A stretch of DNA of 64,000 nt, taken from positions 60,400,079 through 60,464,078 of the forward strand of contig OY829327.1 in assembly GCA_963691655.1 (NCBI GenBank), written 5' to 3'. Source of the DNA: Toxonevra muliebris. Its lineage: Eukaryota > Arthropoda > Insecta > Diptera > Pallopteridae. Position 1 is the stretch's first letter; each line of letters starts with the position of its first letter. Positions 44,780 to 55,102 of this stretch are shown here, one piece after another. The notes beneath the pieces were generated by a model. It worked only from the letters and a program-made list of their open reading frames with translations. It was not told the origin of the DNA and ran no database searches. The position numbers and the translations under genes are program-made.

Positions 44780-45070
44780 AGGAAATCAATTACTTTCGAG
44801 GAATCATTCCAACTAAATTGGAATTTGATTCCAATAAAGAATCATACACTTAAATTTCTTTCTATTCAATTACATTTTCAATTCCTTTAAGGAATTGATA
44901 TATTTTTAATAACAAAATACAATTACCGATTACAATTCCTTATAATAGAATCGAAACTTTTATCAATTCCATTACTAAGGAATTGAAAACAAAAAATACC
45001 AATAAAAATTCCCTGGAATTGGAATTGGGATTGTAATGTAATTGAATTTACCCAATTGAATTGATCCCAC
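44780..45070. repeat. Palindrome-rich AATTCC/GGAATT array
   Basis: About 290 bp are dominated by GGAATT, AATTCC, CAATTAC and near-palindromic joins such as TTGGAATTTGATTCCAA and GGAATTGGAATTGGG. Units vary in length, so this is not a simple microsatellite. No coding. Confidence 0.7.
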
Positions 45071-45813
45071 ACTATCATTTTTCAGGAGATTTTTAGCATT
45101 GTCCGCAAGATTGATATTTCTATCGTGGAACTGCTCATATGTATGAAATATTTTACATTATTATTTATTTACATAAAATGACACTGCCAAGATATAAAAG
45201 TAATTGTTAATTTTTTTTTTTTGGCAATCTCGCCAACGCTAGAACCATCCGAAAGAGGAAATTTGGCAGCAGATATTTAAGAATCGATATTTGTTTGTAA
45301 AATCGTTAAGTTTTTCAAAAGTATCGACCGATCCAGGACCGATATTTCCCATACCTATTAAAATTTCATGTGCAGAAAAGAGTGAAACTTGTTTTGAAAA
45401 ATATTTCAATAACCTTTCTATCTTTTTATGATAAGTATATAAAATTCATTTCAATTTTTGTTTAAAGTTCTCGATTCTGAAATTAGACACAGATGTGGAA
45501 TCAAAATGGACATTGTTTCATTTCTTTGCATACATTTCTAGTGTTGCACATCGTCCGAAGGGGGAAAAATTCTAATTAAAATTTAAATTGTTAATCAGCC
45601 CTATTCTAAATATTACCGAAATCGAATCCCGGGAAAACTTGTTTCGTTTCCCTCAGATTCCTATATAGTCCCCCCCTTTGGTGAAAAATCCTTTTTTTAC
45701 TAATAACTGGTTAACCGTTGGAGATATCAAAAAATTGCTTGCTACAAAAATCTTTGCTGCAATACTTATTGTTTGGAGATAAGTTTTTCCAAAAGAATTG
45801 CACTTCTTTATTA
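45071..45813. other. Spacer, no gene seen
   Basis: AT-rich, with a T run at about 45213. The segment before the next element includes a C run at about 45670-45676. No structure is supported. Confidence 0.4.
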
Positions 45814-46964
45814 CAGTAGAAACTCGGTTCTTGCACATACTCAATACTTGCACACCTCGTGCTCAGTATTTGATACATTTGAAAATTTTGACCCCGATGC
45901 TTGCGACATTTTTTGCCTTGTCTCTGAATATTGCTCATTCTACTTTGTATTACACTAAATAAAGTTCGGGAAAGTACCATTGATTTTATACTGAATCAGT
46001 TTTGAGCTTTAAATGAAGAATACTGTATCAACGATGATGAAACTGTCGGTGAAGAAACTAAATACGATGTGCTCAATACGAAAAAAATTAATAAATTTTT
46101 TAAGTATACATACATCTAAGAGTTAAGTTACGTATATTCTTAATGACTACGGTGTTTTCGGTTCTTTGAATTACAAATTCTTTTAATATCAGGCTCAATA
46201 TTATTGTTTTAAACCAGTCATTAAACCAAAATCAATGATTCTTAAACCTAGAGTTATCCGCAGGAGACTTTGGGAAATATTGTAATGGACTTGATTCTAA
46301 ATCATGCAAATGTTCTAAAATAACTTTGGAGGCTTTGGAGTAGATTATCTACTTTAGATTTTATTTCGATTAAAAATTCGTCCAATGTGGGAAAACAATC
46401 AACATTTTTTGGAGAAATTCAGAACTGTAATTTTTTATCAAAAGATGCAATTTTATCTCTTATGTTAAAAATTTTAGTATTTCTTCCTTGTAGTGATAAA
46501 TAAGTTCATTTCATTTAGTAAAAATATCTACTAAATATGCAACAATCAAAATCTTTGCCAAATTGTTCGACGGAGAGAAACCCAATAATTCACTACGAAG
46601 TTCAAAAAGTCGCACCAATGCTTTTCTTTTTTCTCACGAGATAAATTTGATTTTTCGCGGAACGCTTGTTTATTTTCAACTGAACACCAGTTGTGAACCG
46701 CTGGCTTACACGATGTTCATGATGAGCAGTGTACTACTGAATAAGCGCATCTGCACAAAGCAAACCCAAATTGAAAATTTCTTTAATTGAAACTCATTAC
46801 AAAACTGTATTGAAAAAATATTAAACATAATAAACTTAGATTCTAAACAGACGTATGTAAGCGACTTTTAATTTGGATGGAAAACAAAAACTCTGTTCTT
46901 GCAACAACCTCCAAACTTGCTCTAAGCCCGGTTTTCATTACGTGCAAGAATCAAGTTTCTATTG
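45814..46964. mobile_element. pogo-like terminal repeats around hAT remains
   Basis: CAGTAGAAACTCGGTTCTTG after a TA (45814) is mirrored at about 46964 by the complement of CAATAGAAACTTGATTCTTG. Size and end style parallel the element at 25263-26332. The interior contains remains of a hAT transposase, so either a hAT fragment lies nested here or the ends belong to another class. Confidence 0.6.
46230..46700 (-). pseudogene. hAT (ZBED/GTF2IRD2-like) transposase fragment
   Basis: The minus strand reads PRKIKFIS then EKRKALVRLFELRSELLGFL (about 46577-46665), matching the W-L-S-x-G-x-V-L-x-R-x-F-E-L-R-x-E block of ZBED-type hAT transposases. TYLSLQGRNTKIFNIRDKIA (about 46440-46510) and FDKKLQF, corresponding to the L-x-L-Q-G-x-x-x-x-I block, come next, and DCFPTLDEFLIEIKSK (about 46357-46404) after that. 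Stops interrupt it. The order of three blocks makes the family likely. The catalytic and C-terminal regions are absent. Confidence 0.75.
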
Positions 46965-47012
46965 CAATTCTTATCTGAGTTAGCGGTATTTCCATGCAAG
47001 CATGTGAGTAAC

Positions 47013-47364
47013 CCAGTGTCTACACCTGCCAGTGCTGGCATGCCCGCACTAACACACTCCTACTTTTTCACTAATACACTCGCACTTTTTTCATTGGCAG
47101 AGTCACTGGCAAGCATATTTCGATGCCAATGAATTCTGCCAATGATTTGACGTAAGCTGGCAATATTTGACGTTTCTGTAAATTTGTGTGAGAAAACAAA
47201 AACAAAGTAGAGCAGAGCGAGCAAATTGTTAGAAATGAAGTGCCGGACATTTTGTTGAAAATGAATTGGCAGGGCGCCTACTTTACCAAGACAATTTTTC
47301 TATTTTTTGACAGATAAAACGTATTCTCAGTTGGCATGCTAGCACTGGCAGGTGTAGACGTAGT
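47013..47364. mobile_element. 350-bp MITE with 30-bp inverted ends
   Basis: GTCTACACCTGCCAGTGCTG (from about 47018) is mirrored near 47357 by the complement of GTCTACACCTGCCAGTGCTA, and similarity runs through GGCATGC. The interior is rich in CACTGGCA and GCCAATGA motifs. Non-coding. The target duplication is not clear. Confidence 0.75.
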
Positions 47365-47755
47365 GTAAGTACCATAACTAGTTGAATCTATTAATAGATA
47401 ACGAATTATTCAGTAAGTGACAGGTAGTGGAAAAAGAACATTGTGTCAAATTTATTAAAATATATGAGTAAATATTATCGTGGCGAAGGACTCGGTTTCT
47501 AGAGCGTACAAGTTTCCTGGAGAACTTATTCGCATTCAATACATTGCAAAAACTAATTAATAACCCAAAAAAAATTAAAAATGTCAGCAATACAATAAGG
47601 TAAGTTTATGCAAAATTTTATTTTTAATGTGAATTTTTCAGTATTCTAAAATTTGTGAGTCCACATTTTTGCCGTTTTATATTGAAAAATATGGTTCACA
47701 ATTCTCTAATTATTGTTATTCTTGTTGATTTCGTGCTAAAAATAACCATTTATAT
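47365..47755. other. Spacer with a chance-looking donor
   Basis: ACAATAAG|GTAAGTTTATG at about 47599 is a perfect 5' splice motif, but the preceding sequence has stops in every frame and no acceptor, so I do not call an exon. Otherwise AT-rich. Confidence 0.4.
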
Positions 47756-48302
47756 AACGGCCATTCCAAAAAAATCGAAACCAAATAAATCGGCTACGAA
47801 CTTTAAAAAATAGAAAAATGCAAGACATGATTTTAAAGAGTACCAATTCAAGTTTACGAAAGCACCTATGACAAATAAATCTATCAGTTTCCGTAATTTT
47901 TACGAACAACCAAAATAACTCTTTAAGTAAAGTTTCGTAGAAGAGTATTTTTCGGTGTTTTAACAAGCCTAGTTCGTGAAAATAGTAACAGATGATTGTA
48001 AAGTGAGACTATGTTTTAATACTGTTTAGCAAGCACGTTTTTTCGCCGACGTTATTTTCTAGAAAGACAAGTTGTAAATACTTGCTATAAGGATCTAAAT
48101 AATTTTAAGTTCAGTGTCCTCTCCGTTACCGAAAAATAAGAAATTTTGTTATAGATAGCATGCGCGAATTTTCTCAGGCACATTGTTTTGAGTACAAAGC
48201 TAACTTAAAGCCATTGTCGTTGTGTAAGTTTTTCCGATTTTTATAATCAACGTAAGTGGTAAAAACAGCAGGGTAACGGAGAGGACAAAAAGTCACACTA
48301 CA

Positions 48303-48600
48303 TTATAACCTGGTTAAGTTTAGAATTTCGAATTTGAGTAATCTTGATGAAGATTTTAGTTTTTCGTACATCAAATGGAACACTTTTGCTGCTTCACACG
48401 GTAGGGGTGCGGTTGATGGTTGATGTCGATTTGGACGAAAGTGAGGTCCGAAAATCTTAATGTCCTGTGACTTGCGAGAAGTGAAAATGTGTTTATAGAA
48501 GAAGAGGTTTTGAGGGGTGCAAACGATTCGGAGTATGGCGCGTGGCTTGAAACTCCTTACACGATCTAAATCGTGCCTTTGTATATAAAATATTGCCATT
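48303..48600 (-). other. Unassigned 98-codon frame next to RTE fragment
   Basis: A minus-strand open frame immediately downstream of the RTE-like coding text. No domain is visible. It may be 3' sequence of that retrotransposon read by chance. Confidence 0.25.
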
Positions 48601-49330
48601 TTTTCCTTCTACTCTTGGGAGCTTAAGGCTTCTACTAGGCATTTCCATCTGACTTTGTTTTGTGCAGTTATTTTCACGTTTTGCCATGTTGTGTTTTTAA
48701 TTGTTAATTCTAGATGTATTGAACGTCTCTTAGTGTTTTTTGGTCTCTCATGAAGTCTACTTTTTCGTGAAATCCGGTTCTTCGTTTGCAAGGTCCCAAA
48801 GGTCTTCATTTCTTATTAGATTTGCCCAGAATATATGACATATGATCCTTAGGCATTTTTTAATGAATACTTGCAGTTTCTAGGTGATGTTGTTTGAAAT
48901 TAACCAAGTTTCACTTCCATATGTGAGTGTTGACTTTAAACATGCGTTAAATATTCGGATTTTTGATCCTCTGGAAATTTTTTAACTTCTATATATTGTC
49001 TGCAGTCGCTTTAGCCTTGTTGAGTCTGTTGACGACATCTTCCCCTGCTCCACATAAGAAGCAGAATTTGTCCACACATTCGACAAGTTGACCTTTCATG
49101 TGGTTATTGCTGATGTTGTTAATTCGCATGGTTTTGTTCTTCTTGATGTTTATCTCGAGGCGCACGTTACGTGATGCTCTGATTATATGATCAGTATTCG
49201 TTGAGGTTGTGCGAGAACATGTTATGCCCCTCTTTTGAGAGCATACGTTTGCCATAACTTCGTCAAGTAATCCTGCGTTAGTGGTGAATGGCTCGCTGAT
49301 AGCATTGCCATATCCGTTCGATATTGTTGA
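48600..49330 (-). pseudogene. RTE-like non-LTR reverse transcriptase C-terminus
   Basis: The minus strand reads RNVRLEINIKKNKTMRINN (about 49112-49168), matching the GL-x-I-N-x-x-K-T-K block after the RT active site. VECVDKFCFLCGAGEDVV (about 49043-49096) matches I-E-x-V-x-x-F-x-Y-L-G-S, and NRLNKAKATADN (about 48992-49042) matches R-I-x-K-A. Later, after frameshifts, come TLQTKNRISRKSRL (about 48750-48800) and WQNVKITAQNKVRWKCLVEA (about 48621-48680), where W-x-x...D-R-x-x-W-R-x-x-V-x-A-L occurs at the end of RTE proteins. The endonuclease and RT catalytic core are missing. Confidence 0.75.
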
Positions 49331-50139
49331 GTTATTATTTTTATCATTTCCATTTTAATTCTTTTGTTTTAAACTTAATTTTCATAAAAGTTGTAAATAA
49401 CTTAAACTACTGTACGCTCAATGCAATTAGCAAAATTTCGTTCGTAACTGAGTCATCTTGAATTTTTCCCTTTAATTTAAATATCTGTTCATCGGTGATG
49501 TATGCATTAAAGATGCAGTTGGATGTGTGTAAAAGTGGTATACTTTATATGAATTTACTTTGCTTTAAATAAATATTCAGTAATTATATTTACTTATGTA
49601 ATTACTTAGAAACATTTTCAATTTTCAGATATTAAACATTTGTTGAGCCGATTCTCCATATAAAATAAAAAAGTAAGAGGGCGATCGTACTTGTCCTCTC
49701 CGTTACTATTGGCTGTCCTCTCCGTTATTTTTCCCATGTTTTTTCCCTCATTATGTAATTATTTTTCAACGAAACCAATACGATTTTTCGTGAGTCATAA
49801 AGGTCCATGAATCGTCAAAAAAAATTTAACTCTACAGCTTGCTGGCATTCGCAGAATTTGAGACTTGAAATTGAAAATATAGATGTCCCAAATCGTACGC
49901 GTTCTCTTCGTTACCAACTTTGTTGATGTATATCTTAGTCGGACTCATTATTTTTTTAACGAAACTTTGGTGATAAGAACTTGTTATCGGACCCCCGAAA
50001 GCCCCCTAGTATCAAGTGAAAATATCATTTCCTTGTATGAGATCAATATCATTATAAGAGTCCCCTTTGCCTCTCCGTTACTTTGGAATGGCCGATAACC
50101 ATAAAAGGACATGCTGAATTTTTTAAAATTATTTTAATA

Positions 50140-50500
50140 ATACAGCAAAGGAGGAAGGCTTATTGAAAGAAGGTGAAGGATTCCCAGCTGCAATTTTTGA
50201 CAAATAGTTTGATGCTAAAGATTTCAATAGTGACGATACTATGCGTGACTCTGATTTTAATTTAGCATTAAGTGAGTGTAGTGATGAGCCCGTCGAAATG
50301 GAGATTTAAACCAATTCGATAGAATCGAGAAAGGTTACAATACGAGAAAAGAAATAAAACAAAAGCGTAACCTGGAAAGGTGTTGTTGTGCAGGAAAAGA
50401 ATTTTTACCACTCAATAGAAATTGTCGCCAGGAACGTAAAGAAAATATTCCACTTAACAATCAACAATCAACGCTTCTTCAAGAATTAACACGCCTCATG
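50140..50500 (+). pseudogene. Unknown protein remnant, acidic then Lys/Arg-rich
   Basis: The + strand gives EGLLKEGEGFPAAIFDK, a stop, DFNSDDTMRDSDFNLALSEC (about 50217-50278) and SDEPVEMEI. After a shift come KEIKQKRNLERCCCAGKEFL and PLNRNCRQERKENIPLNN (about 50350-50463). An acidic N-terminal stretch followed by a basic K-R-N region looks like the start of an insect transposon-associated protein, but I do not recognise the family. The text ends where the MITE at 50510 begins. Confidence 0.4.
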
Positions 50501-50509
50501 ACCGAAAAC

Positions 50510-50905
50510 CAGTGTGGTCAACTCAGCGCTTTTTCCGCTAAATTTAGTGCTTTTTGAAAATTAAAAATTTAGTGCTCAATGCGTTTTTTAGCGCTTCAAT
50601 TTAAAAGACACTAAATGCTCCGCTAAATAATTCATTTCCTGAATAATCCTGACAAATTTTTTTATCGAAGCAATGAGCAATAAACTTAATTAAAACCAAA
50701 TCAATTCAATAAATTCTTTACTTCATATAAAAAATGGATTAGAACACGAAAACTCATTTTGTGAAAACTACAAAGTACCTGATGACGCAAATAAACAGCA
50801 CTAGTGTTTATAATGCTTCCGGATTCACACCAAAGACTGTGTTATAGCTAGAAGAAGCTGATAGTAATCAAGAGAATATAGACTTCGACATCGATATGAG
50901 ATTTA
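50510..50905 (-). mobile_element. hAT-like MITE, copy 3 (CAGTGTGGCCAAC family), truncated
   Basis: Starts CAGTGTGGTCAACTCAGCGC, which is the right end of the family, so the copy lies in opposite orientation to 21196 and 62355. It shares TTCCTGAATAATCCTGACAA, TTTATCGAAGCAATGAGCAA and CGACATCGATATGAG with them as complements. It ends inside the family sequence near 50905. Confidence 0.85.
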
Positions 50906-51649
50906 AAAATATTTATGTATAAATATGTAGGGTAAGGTGAGGTACACCGGGGCACATTTTCAGTGTGACCACGCCCTAAAAGCCGAAAAGTGAAAATGCA
51001 GAAAAAAACTTGATTTGATTTAAAGAAAAGTTATGAACTTTGAAGGTTCTACTTTAACTCTTCTTGTTACTCTTAAAAAAGAGTAACAAAATTGGTTAGC
51101 ACTGCTCTTTAATGTTAACAAAATGAAAATACGTTTTGTGAAAATAAAACAAGATAGATTGAAAAAGAAGAAAAAAATCATCCAGAGCATCTGGGGCACA
51201 TTTGACTTTTACCAAAGAGGCACATCTAACAAATATCGAATGTCCTTCATATTGCAGATTTACGTATTTACAATACAATTATTATATTTGCTGTTTATAC
51301 ATTTTTAAAGATATGATACGTAACTACATAAAAAAGACAAATCGAAGCGAAATTTATGAAACGAACGTGAAGAGAGCTATTTCAGATATTAGAACATGAA
51401 ACGGGCAACATTTAAGGTCCTTCATACTAAATCTTGGAGTCGTACCCCTTTTTCAACCCAACCCACGTTTTTCCGTTTGAAACTGTCAATCGACATCCTT
51501 TCAGTACTGTACCGTAAATGATTCTAGATACAATATATACCCATATTGTTTGTATGGGAAGTGCCACAACCATTTGTAATTTTGAACTCAGACTAGAGAC
51601 ATAATGCATCATTATGCAATTTTGCTAAATAAAGAACAAATAATAATAA
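50906..51649. other. Repeat-rich spacer, no gene
   Basis: GTACACCGGGGCACATTTTC (about 50943) and TCTGGGGCACATTTGAC (about 51190) are related phrases from a dispersed repeat. CCTTTCAGTACTGTACCGTA (about 51498) recalls 20306. Frames at 51096-51399 overlap in several directions and lack domains. Confidence 0.4.
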
Positions 51650-52320
51650 CACTGGAAAACAAAATTTCACTTTAAAAATATAACATGAACCAAAGTATGT
51701 TTTCTAAACTAAATCAAGGACGCTGAACACGAAAATCATTTTTTTTTCTATCGGTAAGTTTTCGAGATATGATAAAATAACTGTTTCTTAGGTTAAGGTT
51801 TATATAAAAATATATAAATGACTGAGATATAGATGTTGAAAGTTAAATTTTCGTGTGATTTTTGAGAAATTTTCACACAAGTCGTGGGCTAAGTTTTCTT
51901 TCTCACAAAAGGTAACCACAAAATCTGAAGTCTTATTTTTTTAATCGATAGACCATTTCAAAATTTTAAGCATAAAATGATAGCAATCGGATCAAAAATG
52001 ACAAAGTAATCAAGGACTGAGTAAAAATTAAATATTCTGGAAAAATCGAAAATTTTCTCAAAATTCATTCAGCTGTAGAAAATGATGAGCCACCACTTGA
52101 ACTTTCCAATTTTTCGCTGTCGGGTCTTCAGTGATCAAGAACCAGTAGTAGTCTGCCATCATGCTCTCATCCCTGAAACTTTGATATCGTCTTTCGATTT
52201 CACCAATATCTTGGTGGGACCGTTCGCCCTGCTCGTCACTTTCTACACCCAGATTTGATGGAAAGAATTTGAAATGGCTGAATAAAAAATGCATCTTAGG
52301 TGACATATTTCGCACCTGAA
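51650..52320 (-). mobile_element. Longer relative of the 13091 foldback element
   Basis: Starts CACTGGAAAACAAAATTTC and shares AACATGAACCAAAGTATG, TTCTATCGGTAAGTTTTC and CACACAAGTCGTGGGCTAAG with 13091-13580. Instead of the right arm it continues into a minus-strand coding fragment. This shows what the foldback copy is derived from. No right terminus was found. Confidence 0.75.
52058..52315 (-). pseudogene. Coding fragment of the CACTGGAA element
   Basis: An 85-codon open stretch: MSPKMHFLFSHFKFFPSNLG, then DEQGERSHQDIGEIERRYQS and DESMMADYYWFL. The E-Q-G-E-R-x-H-Q-D-I and M-M-A-D-Y-x-W-x-L pattern is, as far as I recall, shared by many arthropod transposon-associated proteins, but I cannot name the domain with certainty. 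The fragment lacks a plausible own start and follows directly from element sequence, so I treat it as the C-terminal part of a larger, lost gene. It is the best lead to the enzyme behind the foldback family. Confidence 0.65.
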
Positions 52321-52394
52321 TTTGCGGAATTAAATTTATTTATCATTGATTAAATCAATAAGAAATCAGCTTTCAATTCACCGTAAATCAAATT

Positions 52395-52518
52395 TACCAA
52401 TATCATTGTATATTTCCAACGTTACGTGGAATTTTCGTACTGATTCCGAGATTTCAAAAAATCAGTATTTAAAAAAATAGTCAGGACATGAACTGATCAA
52501 ATCAGTACGTCTGGCTAA
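52395..52518. mobile_element. Truncated relative of the 39810 MITE
   Basis: Shares TCGTACTGATT, AGTCAGGACATGAACTGATC and the terminus CAAATCAGTACGTCTGGCTA with 39955-40107. The left part is missing. Confidence 0.75.
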
Positions 52519-53099
52519 TATTACATAAATTTAGAAGTAAAGACAATAAGTGTGAAGAAAATGCTTCTAGCAATGTTTTGGCGAGGTTGACGAATCTTCC
52601 ATTTTCCGATATACTAACACAAATCAATTTCGTATGTATAGACTTCATTGCGGAAAAACAGAAGGAAATCCAGTCAGTCTTAAGACATACTCAGAAGTAT
52701 TCAAAAGTAAAAACAAATTGTTTATATTAATTTCTTTTTTCCTCAGCAATTAATATTATGGGTATTCAAACAACGACGTAAACTTACGTCGACGTAAAAA
52801 ACTAAGTTTACGGCATTGGATTCCTTGAACACCCTTTTAACATGAAAAGCGCAACTCTAAAAAGACAACTTGTAGTAACAAATTATTAAATTATTGTTTA
52901 AGATTTCTTTGGCTGTGGTTACATAGCGAGTATGCTCGAACACCATGAAATTGTTGTTGTACCGAACACAAAGAGAGAGTCTGTACTCCCTCTCACACCG
53001 AACACGATATGCTCGGTGTATTGTACACTCAGACTCATTTAGCGCCTAGGCACCATTTTAGTACACCACTAATAGAACCACTGATCTGTGGTTTATTCA
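52519..53099. other. Spacer with possible small element
   Basis: ATGGGTATTCAAACAACGAC at about 52758 begins like the MITE at 1826 (ATGGGTATTCA), with AAACTTACGTCGACGTAA inside and an ACACCC near 52838. It may be a distant relative. A GC-richer block at 52915-53065 has CTCGGTGTATTGTACACTC. No gene. Confidence 0.35.
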
Positions 53100-53890
53100 A
53101 ACCATCTTGATTTGTTGATAAACCTGTTGATGTCATCTATTTTTATTTTCGCGACCTCGCTTAGGCTGTTCATAACGAACATCATATCGTTCTGTGTCTC
53201 AGTGCCCCTAAACTTGTGAACTCACCTAGGTAATGGAAAACCGTTTCCTTGGAACCATCTTGGTTGCAGTTACGGCATCTGTCGTTATGGGGCCATGCCA
53301 TTTTCACGGCGTGGTCCTCCATCGGCCAATGGCCTGTTACGGTTTAAGTAATTCTGAAGATGTGAGTCCTTGGCCTTTTCGTCGGTTCTTGATTTGTCGT
53401 ATCTGGGCCAAGTTTGTTTGGTTATTTTGCATGAGCCAGTATTCCTCCATCTGGTTTCTGCCTGCTGAGCGGGCAACCCACAGCTACCGTCTCGGATTCG
53501 CTGTGGGAAGCCCCTCTCCTTGCTAATGCGTCTGCTTCCACGTTTCCTTCTATGTTCCAGTGCCCAGGTACCCAGACGAGGCCGATCCGCATTATACACG
53601 CCAATTAGTTTAACTCGTCTTTGCATTGTTTTATGATCTCAGAGTTGGTTGTTGGTGAGTTTATGGCTAGACGGGCTGCTTGACTGTCGGAAATTTATAT
53701 GCCTTCGATAGTTTACGTGGATGTTTCCTGATTATTTTGCATGCCTCCCTTATTCCGAGATCTTCTACTTGGAAGACGCTAGCTGAGTTCCCTAATGTGA
53801 AGGATTTAGAGGCCTCCAGCTCCTTAGAAAACACCCCCGCTCCTACACCTTCATCCATCTCCAATGTAATAGTACTCACTACAATGTTAA
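53100..53890 (-). pseudogene. Non-LTR retrotransposon RNase H domain
   Basis: The minus strand reads MDEGVGAGVFSKELEASKSF (about 53799-53858), then TLGNSASVFQVEDLGIREAC (about 53739-53798), the first half of an RNase H1 domain with the A-S-V-F-Q-x-E catalytic E. After a break comes LVWVPGHWNIEGNVEADALA (about 53517-53576), the last conserved block (H..I..GN..AD). The D-S-Q block between them is degraded. Downstream text to about 53160 fits the cysteine-containing C-terminus. RNase H is kept by I/R1/LOA/Jockey-related LINEs; no RT is present, as in a 5'-truncated insertion. The large alternative frame of 113 codons here is a shadow. Confidence 0.88.
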
Positions 53891-54621
53891 GTTTTCATTT
53901 TGTATGTTCGGTTTTTTTAACGTTTTCAAAGCTTTTATGCGTAATTGATTTGTAGTAAGCTAAAAATAAAACTTATGTTTTGTGAATAACTTTTATTTTC
54001 CAAGTTGTAAAAATAAATAAAATTTAAATGAATTGTTTACATTTTTTATAATTAATTGGATTGCATTAAAAGTAATTTAGAATATCAACTTATATTCATA
54101 TATGACGAAATTTTAGTTAAATTTAGTTGAAATATGTTCGACAAAATCTTATTTTCTCTTTTGGAAAAAGTGCTTAAGTTTTATTTTTGACGATAACTCA
54201 TTAAATTAAGTGATTTACAATGAGTTATTCCTTAATTAGCAAAGGTTCTATGGAAGACAATGGAGCATAGCCATACATAGTCAAAAATTAAGTTTACTTT
54301 AACAAAATTATTCTTTAATGTCATAAGAAATGCATGGCATTAAAGTATAGTTTAGTTAAAGCATACTTTATAATTGACTATGACTATGCGCCAATATCTT
54401 TTACGACAATTAACATGAATTTATAAAAATGAAGTTTTAACTTTAAAACGACAGAATCAGACTTAAGCTCTTTTTCATTTCACCACAGATTTATAAGTAT
54501 TGCTTTAAAGCATTTCTCAAGTTATTTGCGGATAATTATTTTGCATTTTATTTTGTTCGCGACTGTATTCACAATATAATGAAAGCTTTCTGTAATAAAT
54601 AAAAATTTAACTTTTTTCCAG
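53891..54621. other. AT-rich spacer ending in a splice acceptor
   Basis: A weak inverted pair around TTAATTTAGTTAAAG-type text at 54290-54370 is the only structure (AAGTTTACTTTAACAAAAT and AGTTAAAGCATACTTTA). It ends TTAACTTTTTTCCAG, a strong 3' splice site. Confidence 0.4.
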
Positions 54622-54651
54622 ATTCAGAGCTTTCTTCGCTTTCCCATGTTG
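54622..54651 (+). CDS. Candidate 30-nt microexon, phase 1-1
   Basis: Flanked by a strong acceptor (CTTTTTTCCAG) and a perfect donor (GTTG|GTAAGT). Entered in phase 1 it reads SELSSLSHV and leaves in phase 1. Length and symmetric phase make it a cassette-like microexon. It follows the candidate exon at 43900-43962 in phase and direction. Such a short exon could arise by chance in 64 kb, so confidence depends on the chain as a whole. Confidence 0.42.
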
Positions 54652-54739
54652 GTAAGTTTATATCAATTTCTAAATTTTTATTGTATGGGTGGGATAGATA
54701 GCACGGTTGCGGATATATCTTTTTAACTTAAATGGCTAG
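54652..54739. other. Possible 3' UTR of the minus-strand frame
   Basis: On the minus strand AATAAA occurs at about 54678-54683, some 60 bases after the stop of the frame at 54740-55102. This would serve as its polyadenylation signal. Confidence 0.35.
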
Positions 54740-55102
54740 TTATTGGCAGATAAGCTCGTACTCACATACTTTTGAGTTTTTCCTCTCTGTATTTGATTTC
54801 TTACAGTAGAGCGTCAAAATTGCGAATTGGCGTTGGTAATAATAATCACAATTTAAGCAATCGTATTGAATTGTAAAATGTAATAAAAAATCATCACTTA
54901 CTTTTTTGATTGTGTAATTTTCACATAAAATAATATTTTTCCGATTTATAAGTATGGATATTTGTTCACCTTTGGTTGCCATATTATCCCTCTTCAACGT
55001 CACGCAATTTCCAAATACTTTATTTTTTTTTATATATATTGATGTGATAGTAAAGTAAACAAGAGTAAATAAAAGAATTCGAAATTTCAATAAATAAAAC
55101 AT
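54740..55102 (-). CDS. Small predicted secreted protein, 120 codons, unknown
   Basis: A complete minus-strand frame starting MFYLLKFRILLFTLVYFTIT, a good signal-peptide or membrane-anchor shape (basic then hydrophobic). A soluble-looking body follows: GNCVTLKRDNMATKGEQISI, LINRKNIILCENYTIKK, YDCLNCDYYYQRQFAILTLY and SKVCEYELIC, with seven cysteines. A GTAAGT after ENYTIKK and a CAG before ERKNSK would allow a small intron of about 120 bases, giving a shorter product. AATAAA lies about 60 bases past the stop. It sits in the presumed intron after the microexon at 54622, on the opposite strand. No transposon motif is visible and no family is recognised. It could still be a chance frame. Confidence 0.35.
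   Translation of the reverse strand: MFYLLKFRILLFTLVYFTITSIYIKKNKVFGNCVTLKRDNMATKGEQISILINRKNIILCENYTIKKVSDDFLLHFTIQYDCLNCDYYYQRQFAILTLYCKKSNTERKNSKVCEYELICQ

Larger units (their letters stand above)
47756..50097. mobile_element. Composite element with CCTCTCCGTTAC motif repeats
   Basis: Left end TAACGGCCATTCCAAA (about 47756) and right end, the complement of TTATCGGCCATTCCAAAGTA (about 50097), form terminal inverted repeats. CCTCTCCGTTAC or its complement occurs at 48118-48129, 48273-48284, 49695-49706, about 49717-49728 (one change) and 50070-50081, like dispersed binding sites. The middle is occupied by an RTE-like fragment, probably nested. The frame for the element's own transposase was not found. 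Confidence 0.6.

Noticed and set aside
47560..47610. Exon ending in AATAAG|GTAAGT
   Set aside because: Stops in all frames just upstream and no acceptor; the donor match alone is not enough.
53285..53626. 113-codon Arg-rich minus-strand frame as a gene
   Set aside because: It overlaps the RNase H text (PGHWNIEGN...ADALARRGA) in another frame and is a shadow of that pseudogene.
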